Below are positions 1 to 12,055 of a DNA stretch of 64,000 nucleotides, one piece after another; the stretch's first letter is position 1; each line of letters starts with the position of its first letter. The stretch is from Persicaria tinctoria (Eukaryota > Streptophyta > Magnoliopsida > Caryophyllales > Polygonaceae): NCBI GenBank assembly GCA_037127255.1, contig JBANSL010000013.1, positions 23,469,688-23,533,687 of the forward strand, in the 5' to 3' direction. A program made the translations under genes and the position numbers. Under the pieces are notes generated by a model. That model made no database searches. It was not told the DNA's origin and was given only the letters and a program-made list of their open reading frames with translations.

Positions 1-175
1 TCACCTAGATGAAGGATTTTCGGAGACCACGAACACCACCAACACGATCACTTCGATCAACCAGGGCCGCAAAACTGCTCCTCAACCGAAACTAACCACG
101 AACCAACAAACAGAACTCCAACCAACTCGAGAAAATGAAGTACGACCGCGAGAGGGCAAAGAGCGCAAGAGTAAT
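1..175. repeat. Fragment of a dispersed repeat also present near 44.8 kb
   Basis: The first ~120 bases resemble 44815-44940. Both contain the stretch AGACCACGAACACCACC followed by a diverged CGATC-rich segment. No open frame recognisable as a protein family spans it. It could be a piece of a retroelement or of a captured gene; the family cannot be named from the sequence alone. Confidence 0.45.
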
Positions 176-1260
176 CCGGATTGTTAAAGTTAATTATTTA
201 TTATAGTTTACTACTTTAAATTAATTTAATTTATTCCAAATTTTCAAAGGGTCGGCTTTGGGCCCAAGGCAAAAACCTTGGGCCCAAAGGATAGGCCATG
301 GGCTTAGATCGGGCCCAAGCGACCAAGCAAAACCCTATGCCAAAGTGGAGACAGCTATGAGCCAACAGGCATCAGCCGATCAAAGACACAGAGCAGCGGA
401 CAGCGCCGGCTCTCCAGCGACCACCAAACCGGGAATAGGAAGGCAGAACACCAAGAGGGGTGGGATTCACAACCGCTCCAAGTCCGAGCCAGAGCATTGG
501 CGCCGGCGGAGAGATGGAGGAGGAAGAGACAACCCCGGAGATCAGGGTCCCAGTCAAACGGCGAGGAACACAAATCAGAGGGCCGCGGAGGGCAACCGAA
601 GCAGCGACGCCGCTGAGGACCGCAAGAAGGGTCAACAATAGAGCAGACAGCGGCTCTGAGCGGGCCAACGGCGGGGGAAAGCACGTGAGAGGCGTTTGAA
701 ACCGGCGAAAGGCGACCGGAAAGAAACAAATGCTAAAAAGTTTTGCAAAAAAGTTTTAGATCGAAAGCCCCAATTCGATCGGTTGCAAAATTGGGTGGAG
801 TAGATTCAGATCTACGAAAGCCCCAATTCGATTTTGGGTTTCAATCGAAATAAAAAACGAATTAAAGGGGCTAGGTTGAAGCGATTGCCGATCATCCGGT
901 GAGACACCGAGACTTTACGGTGGTGGAGCCACCGTAGCCGAGATGGCCAGTGCAGATATGAGGGCGGCCGGAGCCGGGTTAAGGCCGGCGGCGCCGGGGT
1001 TGGGTATGGGCGGCCGAAGCCGGAGTTGAGCGGCCAAGGCCGAGACTCTCCGAAGAGAGGGGATTGGGCTCTTCGAGGAGAGATTTGGGCTCTCTGAAGA
1101 GAGATAGCGTCGGAAGTGTTGATCGGAGCTCACCTGCGCACCGCCATGGGAGGAGGAGGGAGGTGTGTGGGTTTGTGCTTTCGCTCTGCCCTTCTGTATA
1201 TTGCTTTAATGGTTCAACGAAATTATTTAGCTAGGGAGCTTGCCGACGAGTTTTTGGTTT
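176..1260. other. GC-rich unassigned block
   Basis: Much richer in G+C than the following 3 kb. Short direct repeats are visible, for example AAAGCCCCAATTCGAT near 765 and 819, and several GAAGAGAG motifs around 1050-1105. Long frames on both strands are low-complexity Arg/Ser/Pro translations without a recognisable domain and are probably GC-driven. No gene is called. Confidence 0.4.
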
Positions 1261-4012
1261 TTTTTTAATTAATGGAAAAGAAATACAAGAGAGGTAGGAT
1301 TTGACGGTTTCATGTTCTATTTCCCTCCCTAATGGAGGTTTTTTTCACCTTTCTCTCACGATGCTACTTCGCTATCGATCACCCAGGAGTCATAATCGAA
1401 AAGGATATCTCCATTTAACCGCCTTGATTCAAGGATGTACCATTTAACCATTGCCTTGATTTAAAATCCCCGCTTAATTTTTCCTATTTGTATTTCCTGC
1501 GTATTTTTCCAGTCGGGCTTCTAGAAACTCATGGTTTTCCCATTTAGTAAAAAACTATAAGATATTACTGAAGTTATGTAAAAATATAAAATATAATACA
1601 AATATTACATATAATATATCATAAATTTAAATTGTAATGTAAAAAATTAAAAGTGAAAGAAAAATTATATAGATTTATATAAGATTTAAATAAAAATGGA
1701 AATTTCGTACCCCGTTGGAAACCCCAAGGGGTTTACGAAAGGGGATGAGGGCGGAGAGCGGAGTGGAGAGTGACGACTATCTCTGTTTTCCCGCGTGGAG
1801 AATCACTTAACTCCCATTCATATCACCATTCAATTTCCCATCTCTGTTCTTGCGACGGAGATGGACAATTTATTATTGTCTCCAAATATCGATCATTAAT
1901 TAAGTGTAGTGGACTGGTAGTTGGTGTTCATCATTGTCTCCAAATATCGATCATTAAGTAGCGGGGTTGAATGGGACAATGATTTGGTGACACTAGTGTC
2001 AAATAACAGTAGTCTAAAAATAGTAGTATTGTTTTAATATATGGGCTGTTATTTTAGGTAATGAATTACTTTTAATTAATGCTACAATAATGATGAAAGT
2101 ATACAGAGTAAATGGGTTAATATTCGAAAATGGAGTTATTAAAAAAAAGAATCGAATATGGAAACAAAGATCATTTCTCGATTTGCATCTTCTTTTTTAA
2201 ATTTTGTTTGTCCATATTTTTTTGATATTATGTTACCCTTAGTTCTTCCATCTCAAAATATAGATCACTTAAATTTTTAACACATTTTTTAAAAGTTATA
2301 ACTTTATACAAATATTAAATTGTTAAAAAATAATATTATAAATAAGTATAACATTATTTTAAAATTCAATAAAAAAAATGATGAAGGGAAGTTTCATTTG
2401 GTACCGTTGAGATTTGACCATAATTTTTTTTGTCTGTGTAGTATATCTCAGTTTTGTCAAAAGTTCGAGTTACACCCAAAAATCATATTTTTGCCTTTTT
2501 AATGAAGAAAATCACTCTTTATTTGCCTTTTTTTCCCACAAAACCAACCCTTTACTTTTAACATTGCACAAACCACCCATTATTTGTGTAAATTTAACAC
2601 AAAAGTGACAAGACCACCCAACCCTTATTTTTAAAATTTAACAAATGCACACGTTATTTCTAAAATTTTAGAACAAAATCTCCCATTATTTGCAAAAAAA
2701 ATAGAACAAAATGACCCGTTATTTTGAAAATTACTTAAAAGATTTTTATTTTCCAAATTTGTAAAACTTTGCACAAAACCACCATCTTATTATGTAAACA
2801 AAAAATGCATAAAACCGCTCTTTATGCTTTTAAAATTGCACAAAACCACCTCTTATGTAAGAATTTGTTATACATTTCTTTTGTTTAGAATAAACATAAT
2901 AAGACGAGAATGATTCATCTTTATTCTATTCTTCATCCACAAAAGAAGAAAATGAAGGAAATAAAGTTTACTTTTTTTATTCAATAAAATTCTAATTGAG
3001 TATTGGGTTAGAAATATCAATCATATTTACAAACATTTAACGTAAGTGAACTTGTTACAAGAGTTATATGTATTTTAATCAATATTTGCAAATAACAATT
3101 CTTTATTTATGTTTGTTTTGAGAAGGAAATGGTAAAAAATTTATTTCGCTAACTGAAATTTTGGGAAGGAGGATTTGGGAGAGCATCATTTTTTTTTATA
3201 AAGGAAGATATTTGAGATACACCATACAATATACTGTCTGGTAACTCGAGAGGTCAAAATATCAAAAAATGGACTAACTGTCGTAAAACCAGATAAAAGT
3301 TTAGAAAATATCACAAATAAAAAAAGGAAAAATAGCAAGAGACACAACAAATCACAATAAAGTTTTTGTATAGTTTGTTTCCTATATATATTTTTTCTAG
3401 GGGAGGGTACAAATTTCGCAAATCCCGGTCTTGTCCCAATCCCAGTGAAATTTCTGGAAAAAAATAGTGAATTTTAAGGAGATAAGACCATGACGAAAAC
3501 TTCTCTTCCTGTCTCACATATATAATATAATGTAACTAGTCTTTTACTTGTGCTATACACAGATTCAACATTTATACTTATTTAATATATTTAGCTTTTT
3601 TCTCTACATAAAAATCAATACTATAAATTTAGCTTACACAATTAAAATATAAAATATTTCTAAAAAAAAGTATCCTAACATGCAAAAAGATAACCTTCCA
3701 TGAAAAAAACTTTTTTTTTGTACACTATCAAACTCTGAAAATATGCTTTGTTAAAACAAAATCCATTCAATAACCATTCAAATAAATTTTGTGTTTTATT
3801 TGATTTTTCGATAAAATGTGTGAATATTTAATTTGATTATTGAAGTGATATGTTTTGGTAAAAAATATTATGTCATTAAAAAATAAATATCTTTCATTTA
3901 TAAATATCATTAAAATTAGTATAAAAATGATACTTCTTTCGTATCATTTTTATCATTGGCTTAGTTATAATTGCTAATCATATTTAAGATAAAATTACAA
4001 AAGAAAAAATAA
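1261..4012. other. AT-rich intergenic stretch, no gene seen
   Basis: Very AT-rich DNA with no protein-coding signature on either strand. It contains a degenerate repeat block (2530-2862) and a short GC-richer patch (about 3400-3500) that begins TAGGGGAGGGTAC and resembles a hAT-type terminus without a partner. Confidence 0.5.
2530..2862. repeat. Degenerate short repeat of ACAAAACCACCC(T)TTATTT type
   Basis: Variants of (G/C)CAAAACCACCC followed by TTATT recur at irregular intervals of roughly 30-70 bases (near 2536, 2568, 2611, 2671, 2703, 2773, 2810 and 2840). The motif resembles the internal GCAGAAAACCACCCCT repeats of the MITE at 4145-4685, so it may be an old relative of that family. No terminal inverted repeat was found. 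Confidence 0.4.
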
Positions 4013-4014
4013 TA

Positions 4015-4801
4015 CTGCCTCCGATCCAAAATATATGTCGTTTGAATTTTCAACACGTATTTTAAGAAGGTAAAAACTATATAAAATATCAATTTTTTTT
4101 TAATTATTTTTTTACAACTTAATATTTGTTCGTAATAAGTATTAGGGAAAATGACAGAAAACCACCCCTTAAATATGACCTTTTGCAGAAAACCACCCCT
4201 TAAAATTGAAATTGCAGAAAACCACCCATTAAACCCCTTTTGCCTATAAATCGCCACCCACAATCTTTTTTTCCGTTAGTTTGCCGTTAAAAAAAGGTGA
4301 AAAGTCATTTTTACCCCTCCCTTTTAATTTTATTTTAAAGAGGGAAAATGTATGAATTGAAATAAATTAATAAAACATATTTATCTATCCCGTTTAATGA
4401 GAGAAAATGTATGTTATTCTATTAAAATAACATTAAAATGGAAGAATAAATAGATTTTATCAATTTATTTCAATTCATACATTTTTCCTCATTAAAATAA
4501 CATTAAAAGAGAGGGGTAAAAATGACTTTTCACCTTTTTTTAATGGCAAGCTAACGGAAAAAACAGTTGTGGGTGGCGATTTATAGGCAAAATGGATTTA
4601 AGGGGTGGTTTTCTGCAATATCAATTTTAAGGGGTGGTTTTATGCAAAAGGTCATATTTAAGGGGTGGTTTTCTGCCATTTTCCCTAAGTATTATATTGT
4701 GAAAAAAATTAATAATAAAAAAGGTAATATATTATATAGTTTTTAACTCCTTAAATTACGTGTTAAAAAGTCAAACGACATATATTTTGGATCGGAGGTA
4801 G
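4015..4801. mobile_element. Stowaway-like (Tc1/mariner) MITE carrying a nested MITE
   Basis: The ends are inverted: CTGCCTCCGATCCAAAATAT at the left, with its complement ending at 4801. The element is flanked by TA (4013-4014 and 4802-4803), the Tc1/mariner target duplication. The CTNCCTCCG terminus is typical of plant Stowaway elements. Without the nested element and its 9-bp duplication it is about 237 bp, a normal MITE size. It encodes no protein and would need a transposase in trans. Confidence 0.85.
4145..4685. mobile_element. Foldback MULE-type MITE with 9-bp target duplication, nested in the Stowaway element
   Basis: About 180-bp near-perfect terminal inverted repeats start GGGAAAATGRCAGAAAACC and enclose a short AT-rich centre. 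The element is bounded by an exact 9-bp direct repeat TAAGTATTA (4136-4144 and 4686-4694), the duplication length of Mutator-like elements. Each arm contains three GCAGAAAACCACC copies about 30 bp apart. It has no coding capacity. The two arms differ at few positions, so the insertion is fairly young or the arms are homogenised. Confidence 0.85.
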
Positions 4802-4803
4802 TA

Positions 4804-6090
4804 CTTCTTTCGTATAAGAACTTGTTCTATTAAATTTCTCACTTTTTGAGATTAAAATAAAAAGAATGTAAAGATGAAATTAAAGGTAAAAAGAATACTA
4901 ATTATCTTTTTAGCAATTTTTATTTTTATCACAATAAATAAACAATGTAAAGATGAAATTGGCCGATGAACAAAGAAGAAGGATATGAGAAATCAAAGAA
5001 TTAATGAAAAAATTATGGAAATCAAAACTAATGGAAAGGATAGTATTAAAATTATAATTTTTGGACATTAAATATATCTAAAAGAATAAGTTTTAATACA
5101 AATACAATAATAAAACACATTAATATCAATAATAATTCTAGTTTGAGGGATAAGACTTGTCCCACTCCGGTCATGTTCCATCCTACGAGGAAGAAGGTCG
5201 GTGCGAGATTTAAAATAAATCTCGTCTCGTAAAAGTTACACGGGGCGACCATTCCTTTCCCATATGTGCCCACCCCCTACATTTTTCTTTCATTATACAA
5301 TATTTATTTAAATTTAGTTATAATAAATACAGAGTATAATTTTAAATTTTAATGATGATTTTTTTTTTGATCGGCTTAATGAATGAAATATTTTGGGCTC
5401 CATTTGCTCTTTTGTGTTAAAGACTTAATTAAAGAAAATGTGAAACTCAGCCAAATATTAAAAAAAACCCAAATTTTTTTATTGTTAAAAGGGAAGAAAT
5501 AAAAAACGTAACAATCGGTAATTAATTTAATACAATAATTATAGAGTACTCCATATTAGATTAGGAAAGAATGGCCAAGTGGCCCAGTGTCAAATGACAC
5601 TAGTGTCATCCAACGATTTTCCGGTTGAATCCAAGGTGGATATTTAGTTATCTAACTTGTGATAGATATTACTGGTACTGTATTAAAAAGATAACTAGAC
5701 TATCTCTAACCATTTTTCTACAAAATTTTTAAAATAAAAAAAAATACTAAATTTTTTAACTTTTTTGTAAAAAAAATTATACTCTAAATTCAACAAGCTT
5801 CTCTATTTTACATTTATTATATGTTATAAAAATTTCTTTATTTAAAATAAATCTAATTATATACTATACATATTCTCCATTTGAACTAAATTGTACCTTG
5901 GAGTTGCAAGATAATTAATTTTTAGTGTTTTTTTACTTGCTGCAAATATATAGAGAAAAAAAAAACATGTACAAAAATATCTAATATATACTTATTAATA
6001 ATACATACAAAATTATAAACAACATGTTTACTATTCTCTATATCAAAATGTTGATGTGTTACTAAAAGCTATATAAAATTTTTTTTTTTA
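4804..6090. other. AT-rich intergenic stretch, no gene seen
   Basis: No coding signature. At 5140-5280 a GC-richer patch ends GTGCCCACCCCCTAC, resembling a plant hAT right end, but no matching left end or 8-bp duplication was found. Confidence 0.4.
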
Positions 6091-6098
6091 ATAATTTA

Positions 6099-6257
6099 AG
6101 GGTGTGATTATATACACCACAAATCCAAAGGCTGAAAATGCAAGTCCTTAAGGACGTGCAAGCCTTGTGACTAATTAACTTTAAAAAAAAAATTAACCCC
6201 TTTTAACCATGCACGTCCTTAAGGACGTACATGATTTGGGGTGTATATAGCCAACAC
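6099..6257. mobile_element. 159-bp hAT-type MITE
   Basis: Imperfect inverted ends share ATATACACC-CAAATC and enclose two copies of the palindromic CGTCCTTAAGGACG core (the left one begins AGTCC). It is flanked by an exact 8-bp duplication ATAATTTA (6091-6098 and 6258-6265), the hAT target-site length. It encodes nothing. Confidence 0.75.
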
Positions 6258-6474
6258 ATAATTTAAATATGAAATTATTTTTCCTTAATTAATAACAAGA
6301 ACACCAACTCAGTATATTCCATGATTAAGCAGAGTATGGGGGTCAGAATAGCAGAGTCTGAGAGAATGTTTTTGAAAGACCCAGAACAATGGTGAACATG
6401 AACCTCAAGATTACATGTCAAACAGCAGGAAAAGGAGACAGGAAGAAAAAGAAAAGAGGGCAGAAAAGAAGCTT

Positions 6475-7235
6475 AAACGAAAGAACCCAACACCCAGCCC
6501 GGAACACTAAACATTAGAAGCTCGAATGCACCTCCTCCAGTGGTCTCTATATATCCAATATCATATCTTCGTAATTGTTCAGGAGATTGAGGTCCTTTAA
6601 TTCGGACAACCTCCATCCAACTCTTCTTCGGTCTACCTCTCCCCCTACAAATAGCTCCAAACTCCAAGCTCTCACACCTACGAACATGCGCTGATATAGG
6701 TCTCTTACGAACGTGCCCAAACCACCGCAATCTGGACTCCCGCAGTTTGTCAACAATACTCGCAGCTCTAACCCTGCTCCTAATGTCGTCATTTCTAATT
6801 CTGTCCAGTCTCGTGTGCTCACTCATCAATCACAGTATTCTCATCTCATCCACTGACAACTTCCGTTCTTGAGCTTTAGTAACAGGTCAGTACTTTGAGT
6901 CATACAATAAGGTCGGTCTAACAAGCACCTTGTAGAATTTCCCTTTTAGTTTTTCCAGAACATTCTTGTCACAAAACACCCTTGACATGCACTCTTCTCC
7001 ATCTCAGCCACCCTGCCTGGGCTAGATGCTCGATATCCCTATCGACACTCCCATCACTTTGAACGTGCGAGCCTATAGGTACTTGAAACACTCTTTCCTT
7101 AGGACAAGATCATTCCCCAATAAAACTGAAGCCTCTGGATCCCTGCCCTCGATCTCCAAAACAAAACTGAACATACTCGGTCTTGGTCCTCATTCTAAAA
7201 CCCTTAGAATCCATTTCCTCTCTACAGTTTTCCTT
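6475..7235 (-). pseudogene. LINE (non-LTR) reverse transcriptase C-terminal remnant
   Basis: Minus-strand frame 6829 to 6473 begins with residues such as TRLDRIRNDDIR, then ESRLRWFGHV and GRGRPKKSW. This string is characteristic of the C-terminal tail of a widespread plant LINE ORF2-type protein. Further upstream (6840-7230) more pieces are visible in other frames, including RTKTEY near 7190-7200, so the segment is the 3' end of a LINE broken by frameshifts. Catalytic RT motifs are absent. The downstream boundary is unclear, and the last ~50 residues do not match the usual tail. Confidence 0.75.
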
Positions 7236-7243
7236 AATTAATA

Positions 7244-7476
7244 CTCCGTCCGTTAATTAAAACTTGATGTTTTACTATTCACGCACGTTTTTTAGGTGTT
7301 AAAAACTATATAAAATAGTAACTTTTTAATAATTTTTTTAATGATTTCATACTTATTCAATTAAGTATGAATTTATAAAAACAAATGCAAAAAAATGTTA
7401 ATAGTTTAAATAATTTTTATCATTCTAAAAAATTGTGGATGAATAGTAAATGACAAGTTTTAATTAACAAAGGGAG
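7244..7476. mobile_element. 233-bp Stowaway MITE
   Basis: Left terminus CTCCGTCCGTTAATTAAAAC, with an inverted partner ending CAAAGGGAG. It is flanked by TA on both sides (7242-7243 and 7477-7478). Length, terminus and TA duplication are classic Stowaway. It inserted directly beside the LINE remnant. Confidence 0.85.
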
Positions 7477-7478
7477 TA

Positions 7479-8680
7479 AAATAATTAATATTTTTTATTT
7501 AAAAAAAATCAACTGTTTCTGAAGCAAAATGGGCATATTAATTTTTAGCTGGCTAAATTCCTCTTTTGATTTTTATTTCTTGGAATTATATATGTGGTCG
7601 GCGACCTTAGACAATCAATGGGAGGAGATATGTGTAAAGGCTGGTTTTTTAGACAGATGATGCACTGGTTGAGTGGTTGGTTAAGCCTGTACAGAATAAT
7701 GGCTATTACATTATGGAACGGTGCGTTCCCTTAATGAATAGTGAATTAGTGATCCTCTACGGCGCTCGATCATGAAAATAAGGGTTAGTTTGAATTTCAA
7801 GACAATTATGTTCATAAGTGTTTAATTAGTAAAATTTATAATGTATTTAAGATAACATAAATTTAAAATATCACGATGCCTAATAGACACTCAGGCGATT
7901 GATGTAAGTCGTCGCCTGAGAGTAGAAATCGTTGCTGAAATATTGAAGCGATGGTAGTCCGTCGCTTATAGGGGTGCCTCGGGAATACTGTCCCTTCAAC
8001 TACACTGAAGTGACAAACTTACTGTCGTCTCTTGGACATTGCAGTCGTCGTTGGGGAGGTCCTCTCCCATGTCCAAGCAACAACCTCCTCCGTTGCTTCA
8101 ATGTGGAGTTGTTTGAAAATTGTTAGATGACGAACATTATGTAGTCAAATTGACAATGTTTGTTTGTCGCCTCATTTCATATGGGACCACTAAGTTCGTG
8201 GCTTGGGTTAGGATATCCATCGCTTGAATTTGATTTGTAAATTTTGGTCTTTGTTGACGCGACGTAGTTACATTTCAACGTCCCTTGAGTGTGTTTTTTT
8301 TTAAAAGACTAAAATTGTATATGTTATTCCCACCTGCACACACACCCTGCTCACACAATAAACCTTGTATACACACAACACACCTGCACAAATTGCATTC
8401 TTAACATTAATTTGCACAAATCAAATGTTCACCAAAACCTACATAACAACTTCATAACATTTACACAATTCAGATTTGATACCATTACATTCAAAACAAA
8501 CAACATAACTTTCTGGAACATACAACCTGTACTTTACATTCACAACCTCAAGAACACACAACCCACAAATGTACACAATTATCATCACATTATGAAAACC
8601 TACACTTTGCATTTGTTGCACAAAAACATGCATACTGTTGAAATGGTTTCCTGAGCAAGCCAATGATTTTATAATCAGGA
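7479..8680. other. Intergenic stretch with GTCGTCGC-type motifs, no gene seen
   Basis: Around 7870-8290 short motifs of the form GTCGYCGC(C/T)TGA and GCAGTCGTCG recur on both strands, as in subterminal regions of CACTA elements. No CACTA terminus was found, so no element is called. No coding frame is convincing. Confidence 0.35.
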
Positions 8681-9339
8681 CCCCGCTATAATATAACAGA
8701 GCCAAGTTCATCAATGAAGATTGTCAGCACGGATTCTTATTAATGCTTGGCAAAGTTTCAGTGGAAGAATTGGAATATAGGGTTTCAGTTTAGTTTTAGA
8801 GCAAAAGAACAAGTTTCAATATCAATATAAAAAGAGAATTTTAGAGTCATGGATCACCAAAACAACAATCATGTGCACGAATCATCAACAAATCATCCAA
8901 AACGCGGCATTTATCATAGATATAAGATCAACTTTCATTAATGCTAACAATCAATCGATTCCGCTTTCGCTAAATCAACCACTCACTTAATCATAGTCTT
9001 TCAATTTAGGACAATCAACTTTCATTTAAAACCCTAAAACATGCAATCTAAAAAACAATTCTCTCTTTCGATTCAAATTGTCAATCAAATGTACCTTAGA
9101 CTTTCACCTTAGAGATGAAGCACACAAAGATTGAGATAGAAAGATATAGGCTTTGCAATAAAAAAAAACACACACACATAACCATTGTTGTTTTTGTTGG
9201 GGTCACCCTAACCCTAGAAAAGAGGTAACGACTCACAATTCATCGTAGAAAACATAAAAAATAAAGCAATAGAAAACACCTTGATAAAACTTTACAAATC
9301 GTCTCAAACTTGCCAAAACATCACAAAACCCACTCGTCT

Positions 9340-9340
<1 letters not shown>

Positions 9341-9374
<34 letters not shown>
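9341..9374. repeat. (CT)n microsatellite
   Basis: Near-pure CT dinucleotide run of about 34 bases. A (GA)-rich run follows at about 9757-9790, so single strands of this region could pair with each other. Confidence 0.9.
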
Positions 9375-9380
<6 letters not shown>

Positions 9381-9642
9381 TCACGGATCTTCACGCATCC
9401 CAGGCTCAAAAAAAATCTATCTAGGATTTCAACATAATATTCTATTTATACTACTTCAACATTACGAAAACTAATTAAAGTTTGCCCAATAATTACGAAA
9501 ATTCAGTTCCAGCAAAACCCTACCGACTCGGCAGGGGTCAATAGGTAGGTCGGTACAACAACCTTCTCTTCAAAACTCAACTCAGAACTCACAGACCTGG
9601 CTCGGTACCGAGGTACCTCCCTCGACAACTGGGTCGGTAGCA

Positions 9643-9738
9643 TCCCTGAGATGCACTTCTTCATGTCCCGATCCTCTTGTCGACTCGGTACATCTCGATT
9701 GATTTGTGTCCCTGAGATGCACTTCTTCATGTCCCGAT
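9643..9738. repeat. 30-bp direct repeat, 66-bp period
   Basis: The unit TCCCTGAGATGCACTTCTTC followed by ATGTCCCGAT occurs at 9643-9672 and identically at 9709-9738. Confidence 0.9.
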
Positions 9739-10986
9739 TCACACACATAGAAGTGAGTGAGAGAGAGAGAGAGCAAAAGAGAGAGAGAAAGTGGTTTTGG
9801 TGACAATTTGCGACATCTTTAGAGATTTTTCAAGGTGTTTTCTTTCCTTTACGAATTTGTTTATATTTTCTATCTTGAATAGTGAGTAGCTCCCTTTCCT
9901 TCTAGGGTTAGAGAGAATCGAACCCAACTATAGACATGCATGTTGAATTGATGTCTTTATGATTTCGTTTGGTGTTTTTATCGTCATCTACCTATGTGCT
10001 TACCCTTGGATGAAAGTCAAAGGAATTTTTGTTGCAATTAACTTGAGAAAAGAAATTGTTAACTTGGATATTAATTAGGGTTTTATAACCCGAGTTAAGG
10101 ATCCTAATTAAGAAAAGGTAGAAACAAGTAGGTTGATTATACGGAAGTTGATCGATTTACTTGTTGGTTGATGAAAGTCAATTCTTTTGATTATAAAAGC
10201 ATGAACTTATATGATATGTATTTATTGATGCATTCTCTCTAGTTTGAGCCGTTAAAGTGTGTTTGAAGCAAAATTCCCCCATCGACACACATATCAATCC
10301 CTCTTCCATCATTCTTGCTATCCTTTGCCTGAAAGACAACTAGGTTTGAACCGTGATCGACCCTAATCCTACTATATTATAGCGGGGTTTAAACAAATTT
10401 ATCTAATTGTAAGACTAAGTCAAAAACCCTCAATATCAAATATCAATAACTATTTTAATCAAGTAAATATGATCTTAAACATATATACTTAAATTAATTA
10501 AGTAGAGCCGGATAAAAATTGGTAAAATATTACCTTCAACGTACATATATTCCTATATTATATTGATATACAGGGGAAAAAATCAATTGGTCAGTTAAAA
10601 ACCCTATGATTAAAGAGATACCACCATATGATATGGATAAGTGAGTTTTTCTTTATTATATATCTAAAAAATAGATAGTTATATATATAAAATTACGGAA
10701 GATCAATCATTAAAATATGCTGCATTAATAATATAGCATTCATTGATAGATCAACATGGCACGTACACGCACAAGCAACGATATTTCTCACACGACAATT
10801 TAATACATAAGTTAATTTGTAGATGCAGCAAAGCATATCCAAGGTAAATAAATATTTAATAATATCAACCACACAAATACCCTTTTATTAGATTATAGCT
10901 ATAGCAATCGAATCATATATATAGATCCGATCGGCCATTCTTTGAAAACCATGTTGATCACCCATGCCAGACCGAGATCGATGGAG

Positions 10987-11558
10987 TTAGGCATTGACGT
11001 GATGATCGTCGATGTGCTTGTGGACATTCATTATGAAGTCCAACTCCTTGGTCGGGTGAGGCGTGTCTTCGCTCAGTTTTTCGTACTCCAAAATCCACTT
11101 AACCTCTTTTTCCGTCACATGAAGGTGGACGACGAAGCTACTAAACCCCTCCAAAAGGTCGCCCCCGACCACATTAAACGTCATTGTCTTGTTCACCTCA
11201 TCCACCTTCTCCACCACCTGCTTCGCGGTGCATGCTTTGCCATCTATATATGTAAAAAGTTGCGAAATTAAACTAATTAAGGGGTAGTGATGAGAACTCG
11301 AGATTATAAACACTATAACAAAAAGTATGAACGTTAAGCAAACGATTGTACGTATATGTATATATATGTACCGAGAGTATAGTTCCAGTAAATGACGGAA
11401 CCAGGCTTGCCAAATTCGCCCTCAAGAAGATCACAACCTTGGATGTGAGTAGGAGAGATATCGGAGATAGCGTGCGGTTTCTTCGAAAAGAAATCATGGA
11501 CATGATGGCCATGGGAGCTCACTTCAGCCTCTCCAGTTAGCTTTCCCTTGAGCCCCAT
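10987..11558 (-). CDS. MLP-like protein (Bet v 1 / major latex protein family), two exons, copy 1
   Basis: Exon 1 is complement 11372-11558 and exon 2 is complement 10987-11243. The donor GTACAT follows CTCG and the acceptor TATATAG precedes ATGGC. Spliced length is 444 nt, 147 residues, close to the ~150 usual for MLPs. The intron lies at the family's conserved place, just before the DGK motif that follows YWNYT. Residues 1-10 MGLKGKLTGE, the glycine loop region EGEFGKPGS (about 46-54) and VIYWNY are typical. MLPs form a hydrophobic-ligand-binding Bet v 1 cavity, cytosolic, often stress- or defence-related; the ligand here is unknown. A TATA box sits ~100 bp upstream. No breaks are seen. Known from family: fold and gene structure. 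Inferred: that it is expressed. Confidence 0.9.
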
Positions 11559-11654
11559 TTTTTTTCACTTAGTAACCCTCAAATTCACTCTTACTATAGA
11601 ATTTGTTTTGGGGAAAGTGTAGGTTGTTATGCAATATAGGCACAAATTTCCCCC

Positions 11655-11663
11655 TTTATATAG
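11655..11663 (-). promoter_or_regulatory. Putative TATA box of MLP copy 1
   Basis: Minus strand CTATATAAAG, about 97-105 bp upstream of the start codon. The same element stands at an equivalent distance before MLP copy 2, which supports its role. Confidence 0.6.
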
Positions 11664-12055
11664 AATTTCATGATTGCTCAATGTGTGGAGCCATATTTGT
11701 TTATATATATAATATCATATGTACACTTCTGAATTATTTAGTGATATTGAACGATTATTTATTAGAATAAAATTTGTATTTTTTTTACACTAGTTATATA
11801 GATAAATAATTACATAATTATAGACGGATAGTCATGTCAAAACAAATGAATAATCATGAAAAAATATACGATAACGGTGACACAACCGTTATCGTGTGTG
11901 TATATATATATATATATTATTTAGTGGTTGTGTCACCTCAATCAATACAATTATTTATTGATTAACTAGCCAATAATTTGTTTGTCATAATAGAAATTTT
12001 AAGGGAGTAGGTTTTATAGAATGAAAGTTTCTCTCTCACAAATATGTTAGGCGTA

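Larger units (their letters stand above)
8681..10387. other. Unclassified 1.7 kb block bounded by a 15-bp inverted repeat
   Basis: CCCCGCTATAATATA at 8681-8695 recurs exactly inverted at 10373-10387. Between them lie a (CT)n tract, a (GA)n tract, a 30-bp direct repeat and leader-like text, but no protein domain. It could be an LTR remnant or a non-autonomous DNA element; no target duplication was identified. Confidence 0.4.
10680..12055. repeat. Segmental duplication, unit 1 proximal part (MLP copy 1 and flanks)
   Basis: Collinear with 53220-54465. The gene, the 3' flank (ACGGAAGATC, GATCAACATG landmarks) and the 5' flank (CCAATAATTTGTTTGTCATA) all match. The homology stops near 12055 and resumes at 33890, where the next part of the paralogous upstream flank is found. 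Confidence 0.8.

Noticed and set aside
258..729. Overlapping long frames on both strands
   Set aside because: GC-rich, low-complexity Arg/Ser/Gln translations without domain or splice support; frames on both strands are equally long.
11273..11540. Frames overlapping MLP copy 1 in other phases and on the plus strand
   Set aside because: Shadows of exon 1 and its intron; none gives a Bet v 1 match.
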